From Campylobacterota bacterium (GTDB lineage: Bacteria > Campylobacterota > Campylobacteria > Campylobacterales > Sulfurovaceae), in NCBI GenBank assembly GCA_022600655.1, contig JAHZJZ010000320.1:1-5862 (forward strand): DNA of 5,862 nt, written 5' to 3'. The translations under genes and the position numbers were made by a program. The notes under the pieces were generated by a model. It did not search any database. It was given only the letters and a program-made list of their open reading frames with translations, and was not told the DNA's origin. This document shows positions 1-5,862 of the stretch, one piece after another. Each line of letters begins with the position of its first letter. Within the stretch, counting starts at the first letter, position 1.

Positions 1-775
1 AAAATTTATGTTCGTTAGCATTTATTAGCTGTGTGGCGATAATCATACCGTTGTCTTCTAATTGATTAATGAGTTTCATCGCTATATCTTCCTCTTGGCT
101 ATCATTATAGAAAATAGCTGATAGATATTGTGGTCCTATATCTGGTCCTTGTCCATTGGTCTGCTCTGGGTCGTGTGTTTCAAAAAAGAGTTTGGTTAGC
201 TCTTCAAAGCTTACAACAGTTGGGTCATAGGTAACCTCTACGGTCTCTAAGTGACCTGTATCTTTGTAGCACACCTCTTGGTAAGTTGGGTCTTCTAGGT
301 GTCCACCCATATAGCCAGAATCAGCTGCGAAGACACCCTCTTGTTTCTCAAACCAGTACTCTACACCCCAGAAACATCCAGCTGCAAAGTAGGCTTTTTT
401 GAGTTTACTGTCCTCTTCTAATGATTCAAAATCAAGTGAGACTGAGTTAACACAGTGTCGTGTACTTTTAGGAGTCATCTGCTCACCTCTAAATACATGT
501 CCCAAGTGTCCACCACAGGCACTGCAGACGATTTCAACTCGTCGTCCATCGGCATCAGGAACCTCTCTAACAGCTCCCTCTATGGCATCATCAAAACTTG
601 GCCACCCTGAGCCTGAATCAAATTTATCTTCGGAGTGAAAGAGTGGAGTATTACATTTTCGGCAAGTGTAAGTTCCATTTTTATAGAAGCTGTTAAATTT
701 TCCAGAGAAGGGCATCTCTGTACCTTTGTTCTCTATGACGCGTATCTCTTCGCTGTTTAAATTATTATATTTCAT
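1..775 (-). CDS. msrBA: Bifunctional peptide methionine sulfoxide reductase MsrB/MsrA (C-terminus cut by window edge)
   Basis: Repairs oxidised methionine: MsrB reduces the R-sulfoxide and MsrA the S-sulfoxide, normally recycled by thioredoxin. I translated the minus strand from the ATG at 775-773 and obtained 258 codons open to the window edge. MsrB domain (about residues 10-116): zinc-type cysteine pairs CRKC (38-41) and CSAC (84-87), SGSGWPSF (54-61), GGHLGHVF (88-95) and the catalytic cysteine in RHCVNS (C108). After a linker of about 10 residues comes MsrA: GCFWG (133-137, catalytic C134), GYMGGH (154-159), PTYQEVC (163-169), TGHLE (173-177), then the QG-D-G-QY region (209-217). Roughly the last 40 residues of MsrA, including any C-terminal resolving cysteines, lie outside the window. 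No signal peptide is visible, so a cytoplasmic protein is inferred. The start is supported by AAGGA (785-781) five bases upstream. It is divergent from lpxC. Confidence 0.95.
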   Translation of the reverse strand, partial: MKYNNLNSEEIRVIENKGTEMPFSGKFNSFYKNGTYTCRKCNTPLFHSEDKFDSGSGWPSFDDAIEGAVREVPDADGRRVEIVCSACGGHLGHVFRGEQMTPKSTRHCVNSVSLDFESLEEDSKLKKAYFAAGCFWGVEYWFEKQEGVFAADSGYMGGHLEDPTYQEVCYKDTGHLETVEVTYDPTVVSFEELTKLFFETHDPEQTNGQGPDIGPQYLSAIFYNDSQEEDIAMKLINQLEDNGMIIATQLINANEHKF

Positions 776-813
776 TATTTTCCTTTTCGGAGTAATTTAG
801 TCTTATTTGTAAT

Positions 814-822
814 AATATAACA
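814..822 (-). promoter_or_regulatory. Candidate sigma-70 extended -10 promoter for msrBA
   Basis: Read on the minus strand, 822 to 814 is TGTTATATT, an extended -10 (TGn plus a hexamer with five of six matches to TATAAT). It lies about 38 bases upstream of the msrBA ATG, which leaves room for a short leader containing the AAGGA ribosome binding site. No -35 is evident, which is common for Campylobacterota promoters. In such AT-rich DNA chance matches are frequent, so this is only moderately supported. Confidence 0.45.
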
Positions 823-1102
823 TCATTAGTTAAAAGTTAGCCATGAAAATTAAAAGCTATGAGATAAAATTTTTGTTAAATTAAAAAATAATAGCTTTGG
901 TAACTTTTTTGTAATATTTCTCTTAGAAGTCTTGAAAAATAAAATTAAGAATAGTACAATTGCCTCGTGATTTAAATAGAATATAAAAAATGTAAATAAT
1001 AGATACATTACACGAAAGAACTTAACAACTATAAGATTTCATATAGTATAAAAACTCTAAAAATAAAAGAAAAAATCACACTCTACAAAAAATGCACAAT
1101 TA

Positions 1103-1111
1103 TGCTATAAT
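1103..1111 (+). promoter_or_regulatory. Sigma-70 extended -10 promoter of the lpxC-infB operon
   Basis: TGCTATAAT is a perfect extended -10 (TGnTATAAT), placing the transcription start near 1118 and giving a leader of about 25 bases before the lpxC ATG at 1144. A ribosome binding site, AAAAGGA (1127-1133), sits ten bases ahead of the ATG. A-tracts at 1050-1092 lie upstream where a -35 or UP element would be; no TTGACA-like -35 is visible. This is the only strong promoter signal ahead of the five-gene cluster. Confidence 0.75.
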
Positions 1112-1143
1112 ATATTTTTAAAATTGAAAAGGAATAAACAAGT

Positions 1144-2028
1144 ATGAATCAACGAACTATTAGCAAACCAGTAGAAGTTGTTGGGATAGGTCTTCACAAA
1201 GGTGAACCTATTAAACTAAGACTTGAACCACTAGGAACTGATGCAGGTATTGTCTTTTATCGTGAAGATTTAGCTTTAAGTATTCCACTCTCTCCCGCCT
1301 CTGTTATCGATACTCAGATGGCAACGGTTATTGGTTCAGATAAAGGTTATATTTCGACCATTGAACATTTTCTTTCGGCTATTTACGCATATGGAATAGA
1401 TAATCTACGGGTGATTGTTAATGGTAATGAGATGCCAATTATGGATGGAAGTGCCAGTTCATTTTGTTTCCTTTTAGATGAAGCAGGGATTCAAGAGCAA
1501 GATGTTGCGAAAAAAGTTATTAGAGTCAAGCAGAGTGTTGAGATAGTTGATGGTGATAAGTTTGTAAGACTTGAACCAAGCGATGAGGTAACCTTTGATT
1601 TTGAGATTGATTTTGAACATCCAGTGATTGGTCAACAATCTCAAGCTTATAGCTTTGGAACCAAATCTTTTACAGAAGAGATTTCACGGGCTAGAACTTT
1701 TGGTTTTGCCAGAGATATTCAGTATTTGCAGAGTATCAATCTTGCTTTAGGTGCTAGTCTGAACAATGCTATTGGTTTAGATGATGAAAAAGTTTTAAAT
1801 CCTGAAGGTTTACGATTTGATAATGAGTTTGCACGTCATAAAATTCTTGATGCCATGGGTGACATGATGGTTATGGGACATAATGTTTTAGGAGCCTATA
1901 GCTCATTTGCAGGAAGTCATAAACTTAACCATGAGTTAACGGTTAAACTTCTCTCCGATACAGCTAACTATGAGATGGTAACTTTAAACAGAGTACAAAG
2001 TCGGGAGTTTGCAAAAAGTTTTGCCTAG
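1144..2028 (+). CDS. lpxC: UDP-3-O-acyl-N-acetylglucosamine deacetylase LpxC
   Basis: Zinc-dependent cytoplasmic amidase that removes the N-acetyl group from UDP-3-O-acyl-GlcNAc, the committed step of lipid A synthesis. The 294-residue product matches the family's usual length. Visible signatures: VGIGLHKG near the N-terminus (13-20); TIEHFLSA (72-79), with the general-base glutamate E74 and zinc ligand H75; MPIMDGSASSF (97-107); ARTFGFARD (183-191) in the substrate-binding region; RHKILDAMGD (231-240), supplying zinc ligands H232 and D236; and GSHKLNH (257-263) with catalytic H259. All catalytic residues known from the E. coli enzyme have counterparts, so the enzyme should be active. It is first in the operon behind the extended -10 promoter, and its TAG stop overlaps the start of the tsaB-like gene. 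That stop also shows TAG is read as termination in this organism. Confidence 0.97.
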   Translation: MNQRTISKPVEVVGIGLHKGEPIKLRLEPLGTDAGIVFYREDLALSIPLSPASVIDTQMATVIGSDKGYISTIEHFLSAIYAYGIDNLRVIVNGNEMPIMDGSASSFCFLLDEAGIQEQDVAKKVIRVKQSVEIVDGDKFVRLEPSDEVTFDFEIDFEHPVIGQQSQAYSFGTKSFTEEISRARTFGFARDIQYLQSINLALGASLNNAIGLDDEKVLNPEGLRFDNEFARHKILDAMGDMMVMGHNVLGAYSSFAGSHKLNHELTVKLLSDTANYEMVTLNRVQSREFAKSFA

Positions 2029-2476
2029 ATATAATATAGTTATTATCTCTATCGCTTCTCCTCTGCTTATAGGGGTTTATGAAGATGGTATGTTAAAAGA
2101 AGAGATAAAAAGTGAACAGAAAACTTCAGAGATACTGCTTAAGCTCCTAATGGAGATAGTTCAAAAATATAACGATTGTCATATTATTTATACCAATGGA
2201 CCAGGCTCTTATATGGCAATTAAGTTAAGCTACATTACGCTTCGTACGCTTGAGATAACAAATAATATAAGCTTTAGTGGATGTGATGCATTTTCACTCA
2301 ATCAACAAAATCCAATAAAAGCGATGGGTAAACTCTACTTTATCAAAGAAAAAGAGACTATAATAACGAAAAAATTTGATGAGGCAGTAGAGCAACGGTT
2401 TAAATTACCTTCCATGTTGAGTGAAGTGACTATTTTAGACGATAATAAACCTTTGTATATCTTACCAGCCGTATAA
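2021..2476 (+). CDS. tsaB: Short TsaB-like protein (tRNA t6A biosynthesis, inactivated ASKHA fold)
   Basis: Likely the Campylobacterota version of TsaB (YeaZ), the adaptor that partners TsaD in forming threonylcarbamoyl-adenosine at tRNA position 37. With the start at 2021 it has 151 residues, against about 230 for E. coli TsaB. Similarity is in the N-terminal half: a first beta-hairpin (IVIISIASPLLIGVYEDG, 6-23) and the family loop TNGPGSYMAIKLS (58-70), equivalent to GPGSFTGLR in other TsaB proteins, followed by a helix and SGCDAFS (86-92), equivalent to the GVST segment. The usual C-terminal half is mostly missing. There is no ATG: the frame offers TTG at 2009 or at 2021. I prefer 2021, because GGGAG (2003-2007) is only one base from the former. 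It overlaps lpxC by 8 bases, implying coupled translation. Function rests on the short loop motif and gene order, so it is less certain than its neighbours. Confidence 0.75.
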   Translation: MPRYNIVIISIASPLLIGVYEDGMLKEEIKSEQKTSEILLKLLMEIVQKYNDCHIIYTNGPGSYMAIKLSYITLRTLEITNNISFSGCDAFSLNQQNPIKAMGKLYFIKEKETIITKKFDEAVEQRFKLPSMLSEVTILDDNKPLYILPAV

Positions 2477-2504
2477 CCTTTGCGTTTGACATCAACAAAG
2501 GAAG
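2477..2504 (+). promoter_or_regulatory. Hairpin that can mask the thrB ribosome binding site
   Basis: CCTTTG (2477-2482), starting directly after the tsaB-like TAA stop, is exactly complementary to CAAAGG (2496-2501), which forms most of the thrB Shine-Dalgarno AAAGGAAG (2497-2504). An inner TTG (2486-2488) can add pairs with CAA (2493-2495), leaving a four-base loop and a three-base bulge. Folding would hide the ribosome binding site. A ribosome finishing the upstream gene would cover the 5' arm and open it, so translational coupling is the inferred role. The pairing is seen in the sequence; its function is not shown. Confidence 0.4.
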
Positions 2505-2508
2505 TACT

Positions 2509-3186
2509 TTGTTTGTATCGGTACCAGCGACATCAGCGAACTTAGGACCAGGGTTTGATACTCTTGGACTAGCCATTAACTTACGTAATGAAATCACCAT
2601 AAAGCCTTCACGTTTTTTCTCTGTCTCTACTAATGGTGAGGGAGCAGAGAATCCACATATTCGTAAAAATATTCTTTTTATGAACATCTTCAATAAACAG
2701 TACCAAGCTTTAAAAGGTCGCAGAGATAACTTTCGATTTGAGTTTACCAATCGTATTCCAATCTCAAGAGGGTTGGGAAGCTCTTCTGCTGTGATTACAG
2801 CGGCTTTGACAGCTGCTTATATCTCAGCAGGAGAGCGTTACAACAAACGAAAGATTTTAAATCTTGCTCTTGAGTATGAACCTCACCCAGATAACATTAC
2901 CCCAGCAGTGATGGGTGGATTTAATGTTGCTTGTGTTGAAGATAAAAAAGTATACAGTAAAAAACGAAAAGTTCCTGACTATCTGAGGGCTGTTTTAGTC
3001 GTTCCTAACAGAACCATATCAACAGCAAAGTCACGAACGATTTTACCTGATATTTATAGGAAAGATGAGATGGTTTATTCACTGTCTCGTTCATCTTTTA
3101 TGACTTCTCTGTTTATGACAGAGTCTTGGGATTTATTAAGAATTGCTTCTAAAGATAAACTACATCAAACCAGACGGATGAAATAG
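2509..3186 (+). CDS. thrB: Homoserine kinase ThrB, N-terminal part, ended early by an in-frame amber stop
   Basis: Homoserine kinase phosphorylates L-homoserine with ATP, the step before threonine synthase. The start is TTG at 2509, chosen because AAAGGAAG lies four bases upstream and because the protein then begins with the family's usual (M)xxSVPATSANLGPGFDTLGLA. This part has 225 residues: the N-terminal homoserine/fold motif (4-22), the GHMP-kinase ATP loop PISRGLGSSSA (84-94), and EPHPDNITPAVMGGF (124-138). It ends at TAG (3184-3186) after RRMK, in the middle of the C-terminal domain. The same frame resumes at once at 3187 with the rest of ThrB; together they make 292 sense codons plus the stop, which is normal ThrB length. 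The fragment lacks the GHMP C-terminal glycine motif and would not be expected to be active alone. It is either a pseudogene, half of a split enzyme, or a one-base sequence error. Confidence 0.9.
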   Translation: MFVSVPATSANLGPGFDTLGLAINLRNEITIKPSRFFSVSTNGEGAENPHIRKNILFMNIFNKQYQALKGRRDNFRFEFTNRIPISRGLGSSSAVITAALTAAYISAGERYNKRKILNLALEYEPHPDNITPAVMGGFNVACVEDKKVYSKKRKVPDYLRAVLVVPNRTISTAKSRTILPDIYRKDEMVYSLSRSSFMTSLFMTESWDLLRIASKDKLHQTRRMK

Positions 3187-3390
3187 ATGCCTGAATTGTT
3201 TGATGTTCAAAAGATAGCTTTGGCTAATGGAGCCTTAATGAGTACACTTTCAGGATCGGGTTCAACCTTTTTCTCTTTGGCTTATGCTGATGATGCAGCC
3301 AAGATTCATCAAGCTTTAGCCCAAAAATTTCCAAACTTTAGAGTATTTACCAAGACTCTTGATAATTATGGTATAACTTCAAAGAGTTAA
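3187..3390 (+). CDS. thrB: Homoserine kinase ThrB, C-terminal part (separated by the amber codon)
   Basis: A remnant of 67 residues in the same frame as the upstream thrB part. It begins MPELFDVQKIALANGA, aligning with LPGFRQAR...GA of E. coli ThrB, and carries the third GHMP-kinase motif LSGSGSTFFSL (combined residues 247-257), which helps form the active site. The amber codon occupies the position of a leucine in E. coli ThrB by my alignment from memory. The ATG at 3187 touches the TAG directly (TAGATG), with GGA at 3176-3178 eight bases upstream, so termination-reinitiation could produce this piece as a separate polypeptide. No decay is seen beyond the single stop: spacing and motifs are intact, which points to a very recent mutation, readthrough, or a sequencing error. 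Best treated as one interrupted gene, 2509-3390. Confidence 0.85.
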   Translation: MPELFDVQKIALANGALMSTLSGSGSTFFSLAYADDAAKIHQALAQKFPNFRVFTKTLDNYGITSKS

Positions 3391-3411
3391 CAACATATTT
3401 TAGGTATAATT

Positions 3412-3663
3412 ATGCGAAAAAATGAACCTATACGAATGTGTATAGCATGTAGAGAAAGAGAACTGCAACAAAAGTTGATACGACTACAACAAGATAACAA
3501 TAATATTTTCCCCTATACAGGTCAAGGTAGAAGTTTTTATTTATGTAATAGATGTAGTGGTAATGAAAAGAAAATCATAGGCTTAACTAAACGTTTCAAA
3601 CTCTCTGCAAGTGATCGTGAACAGTTTGTTAAGTATTTAAAGGAGTTAGATAAGAATGGATAA
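3412..3663 (+). CDS. ylxR: YlxR family (DUF448) small RNA-binding protein
   Basis: An 83-residue basic protein of the YlxR family, which is typically encoded just upstream of infB between translation and transcription factors. Family structures suggest RNA binding; regulatory roles have been reported in other bacteria, and the role here is unknown. Visible signatures: RMCIACRER (8-16) at the N-terminus, GRSFYLCNRC (39-48), equivalent to the family's GRGAYVC motif, and the lysine/arginine-rich KKIIGLTKRFK (53-63). Two CxxC pairs (C10/C13 and C45/C48) could bind a metal; this is an inference. The ATG at 3412 lies 21 bases after the thrB stop with only a weak AGG (3402-3404) ahead of it, so coupling to thrB translation is plausible. 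Its last codons overlap the infB start by 8 bases and contain the infB Shine-Dalgarno. Confidence 0.92.
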   Translation: MRKNEPIRMCIACRERELQQKLIRLQQDNNNIFPYTGQGRSFYLCNRCSGNEKKIIGLTKRFKLSASDREQFVKYLKELDKNG

Positions 3664-5770
3664 AGTTAAAATCCAAGAGATAGCAGATGAGGCTGGTGCA
3701 TCAAATGCAGAACTTATTGAGAAAGCAAAAGAGTTAGGCTATGATGTAAAAGCAGCAAACAGTTCTGTTACTATGGATCAAGCTGGTATATTGATTGACT
3801 ATGTCATCAATGGGGTAAAACCCCAAACAGCAAAAAAAGTACAAGTAAAAAAAGCAACGGTAGTAAAAAAGGCTGATGTCAAAACTACTGAGAAAAAAGA
3901 TGATACTGCTACAGTAGAAACTCCTGAAAAAGAGACTCCAAAAAAAGAGGCTCCTAAAACAGAGACGGTAGAAGAAAAAGTATCAGAAGTTAAAGAGCCT
4001 TCTATTAAAGAAGAGGTGAAAACTGAAACTCCTGCTGAAGAGAAAACTACTGAAACAGTTGAAGAAGCTCCAGTTGTAGCAAAGCCAAAAGTTAGAAGAA
4101 AACGTGCTGGTATTACGGTTGTCAAAAAGGCTGACAGAGAGAAGCCAAAGCTTAGAGTAGTTGAAGAGGCAAAACCAGACAAAGAGATTAATGTTGTTCG
4201 AAAATCTCAACCAAGAGGTATGCCAACTCCTCCATCTAAGAAGAAACCAAAGAAAATCGCTCAAGCAAAAGAGAGTGGTGAAAGACTTGACTTCTTAGGA
4301 AATTCAAGTTTTGGAACAGGAAGAGAGTCTGTCTCTGAAGTAGAGGATGAGCAAGAAGTATTGATGCTTGATTTCTCTGATAAAAATATCTATGAAGATA
4401 TGATGAAGCAAGAGCAGAAGCGTAAAGAGGAAGCTAAAAAACGAGCATTAGCTAATGGACCAGCTGGTCGTGGTGGTCCTACTCAACACAGAAGAAGACC
4501 TTCTGGACTTAGACGTGGAGGAAAACGTAAAAAGTATGTTAAAGTAGAAAATACTGAAAGAGTTACCACTGTTGAAATACCTGAGAATGTAAGAGTTTAT
4601 GAGTTTGCCGAAAAAGTTGGTAGAAGTACTGGTGAAGTAATTAAAGTACTCTTTACTATGGGAACCATGTTTACGCAAAATGACTTTCTTGACAAAGACT
4701 CTATTGAGATTTTGGCTGATGAGTTTGAAGTTGAAGTAACAACCATTGATCCATTAGATTTACTTGACTATGTAAAAGTTTATGACAGTATAGAAGATGA
4801 GAACCCTGAAGAGAGACCACCTGTTATTACCATTATGGGACACGTTGACCACGGTAAAACTTCACTACTTGATAGAATTCGTTCGACAAAAGTAGCTGCT
4901 AAAGAGGCAGGTGGAATTACACAACATGTTGGTGCTTACCAAGTAGAAAAAAATGGTAGAAAAATATCATTTATCGATACTCCTGGTCACGCAGCGTTTA
5001 CTGAGATGCGTTCAAGAGGAGCTCAAGCGACTGATATCGTAATTATCGTAGTCGCTGCTGATGATGGTGTGAAACAGCAGACAAAAGAGGCTGTTTCTCA
5101 TGCTAAAGCAGCTGGTGTTCCAATTGTAGTTGCTATTAACAAAATGGATAAAGAGGGTGCAAACCCTGAGATGGCTAAATCTCAATTGGCTGAATTAGAG
5201 ATTACCCCAGTTGAGTGGGGTGGAGAGCATGAGTTTATTCCTGTTTCAGCTCATACAGGTGAAGGTATTGATGAACTATTAGAGACCTTACTACTTACAT
5301 CAGAAGTTATGGAACTTACAGCAGATGCAAATAGAAATGCTAAAGCTGTTGTGGTTGAGAGTTCATTAGAGAAAGGTTTTGGTGCTGTTGCGAATGTTAT
5401 TGTTCAAAATGGTACACTTAAAGTGGGTGACAGCGTTGTGGTTGGTACTACTTTTGGTAAAGTAAGAACCATGATACTTGATGATGGAACTCAAGCTAAA
5501 AAAATTGGACCAAGTACACCAGCAGCAGTGGTTGGACTCTCAGAAGTTCCAATAGCTGGTGAAGTAATGGTTGTTATGGATTCTGAGAAAGAGGCAAGAG
5601 AACTTGCTGATAAGCGTTCAGAGTATGCTAGAGCTAAAGAGTTATCGAAAAGTACAAAAGTATCAATTGATGACCTCTCTTCTATTATCGCAGAGGGTAA
5701 CCTTAAGTCTCTACCAGTAATTATTAAAACAGATGTACAAGGTTCTCTTGAAGCGATTAAAGGAACACTG
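3656..5770 (+). CDS. infB: Translation initiation factor IF2 (3' part missing; true sequence ends near 5770)
   Basis: IF2 is the GTPase that places initiator fMet-tRNA on the 30S subunit and drives 50S joining. The start ATG at 3656 follows TAAAGGAG (3638-3645) and overlaps ylxR by 8 bases. Domains: an N-terminal helical module (1-56, MDKVKIQEIADEAG), a long Lys/Glu/Pro/Thr low-complexity linker (about 57-205), an Arg/Lys/Gly-rich basic patch (about 278-295), an IF2_N-like segment (about 305-365), then the G domain with GHVDHGKT (395-402), GGITQH, DTPGH (441-445), NKMD (495-498) and SAH (531-533), domain II, and the start of domain III (EGNLKSLPVIIKTDVQGS, from about 680). Recognisable IF2 stops at residue 705, where family members go on for roughly 170 more residues. 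The frame remains open to the window end through unrelated GC-rich sequence, so a gene caller would extend it to 5862. rbfA and rimP would be expected downstream. Confidence 0.95.
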
Positions 5771-5862
5771 CCGCGCGCGTGTTGGGGACGACTTGCTCCA
5801 GCATGCTTCGGCTTGCGCCGGCTTTTCTTCGCTTTCTGCGCAGGTTTCGCCGCAGGATGCCA
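5771..5862. other. GC-rich foreign tail, probable assembly chimera
   Basis: The last 92 bases contain 59 G or C (64%), against 33% in the 60 bases at 5701-5760. IF2 similarity ends exactly here: where the family continues with EKLxNEEVK-type sequence, the frame instead reads PRACWGRLAPACFG and similar. On the minus strand one frame is open throughout and encodes a Lys/Ala/Pro/Arg-rich stretch (AAKPAQKAKKSRRKPKHAG), which resembles a basic tail of a protein from a high-GC bacterium, but no family can be named. I read it as a mis-joined read or assembly end, not a biological insertion. Confidence 0.75.

Larger units (their letters stand above)
776..1143. other. Divergent AT-rich intergenic region between msrBA and lpxC
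   Basis: A non-coding stretch of 368 bases, very AT-rich. It holds outward-facing promoter candidates for both flanking genes (listed separately), several A-tracts at 1050-1092 just upstream of the lpxC -10, and two weak inverted repeats (853-860 with 891-898, and 989-994 with 1004-1009). I see no convincing ORF, tRNA, structured RNA or intrinsic terminator in it. Confidence 0.8.

Noticed and set aside
399..638. Plus-strand ORF of 79 codons
   Set aside because: It lies entirely within msrBA on the opposite strand, whose family motifs are unmistakable; the translation is Ser/Pro/Thr-rich and shows no motif.
853..898. Inverted repeat AAAGCTAT / ATAGCTTT followed by a T-run (905-910) as a terminator
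   Set aside because: The loop is 30 bases, the stem is AT-rich, and no plus-strand gene ends upstream that would need a terminator.
2030..2035. TATAAT at the lpxC/tsaB junction
   Set aside because: It lies inside the tsaB-like coding start with no properly spaced -35 and no TG extension; probably chance.
2430..2750. Minus-strand ORF of 106 codons
   Set aside because: Antisense to the tsaB-like gene end and the conserved N-terminus of thrB; no ribosome binding site or recognisable domain.
3405..3410. TATAAT just before the ylxR ATG as an internal promoter
   Set aside because: Its start site would fall inside ylxR, there is no TG extension or -35, and such hexamers are frequent in this AT-rich DNA.
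3799..4264. Two overlapping minus-strand ORFs (127 and 93 codons)
   Set aside because: Both are mirror images of the Lys/Glu-rich infB linker, which produces long Ser/Phe/Thr-rich antisense frames by composition alone.
4448..4678. Minus-strand ORF of 76 codons
   Set aside because: Antisense to the infB basic patch and IF2_N-like segment; Ser/Thr/Phe-rich with no motif.
5771..5862. GC-rich tail as a horizontally acquired island, mobile element edge or novel system
   Set aside because: It interrupts an essential gene mid-domain at the very end of the window, with no terminal repeats or target duplication visible; a chimeric join explains it better.
1..5862. CRISPR arrays, tRNAs, insertion sequences, toxin-antitoxin or defence genes
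   Set aside because: Reading both strands showed no regularly spaced repeats, no cloverleaf-like gene and no transposase or defence motif; nearly all bases are accounted for by housekeeping genes.

Overview
This window looks like a chromosomal contig from a Campylobacterota (Epsilonproteobacteria) member, probably a free-living Sulfurimonas/Sulfurovum-type bacterium. The evidence is AT-rich DNA, extended -10 (TGnTATAAT) promoters with no clear -35, and the gene order lpxC - short tsaB-like gene - thrB - ylxR - infB. From memory, that order resembles the Campylobacter jejuni lpxC-thrB-infB neighbourhood. Genus is a guess; the phylum-level call is firmer.

Layout: at the left edge, on the minus strand, is a bifunctional methionine sulfoxide reductase (MsrB domain first, then MsrA), cut off by the window edge near its C-terminus. 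A 368-bp AT-rich divergent intergenic region (776-1143) carries outward-facing promoters for msrBA and for the lpxC operon. To its right, five genes run on the plus strand with overlaps or gaps of no more than 44 nt, so they are very probably one operon: lpxC (lipid A synthesis), a tsaB-like gene (t6A tRNA modification), thrB (homoserine kinase, threonine synthesis), ylxR (small RNA-binding protein) and infB (translation initiation factor IF2). rbfA and rimP would be expected next, but the window ends first.

Two things are out of the ordinary. thrB is full length and well conserved but is split by a single in-frame amber codon at 3184-3186, followed directly by an ATG. It is therefore a fresh pseudogene, a split kinase, or a base-call error. 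infB loses all family similarity after about 5770, where a 92-base tail of 64% GC begins; this is most likely an assembly or library chimera at a contig end. The tail lowers confidence in single-base oddities elsewhere, including the thrB stop.

I found no mobile element, CRISPR array, RNA gene or defence system. The window is essentially core housekeeping. The most useful biological leads are the interrupted thrB and a hairpin over its ribosome binding site that suggests coupling of thrB translation to the upstream gene.
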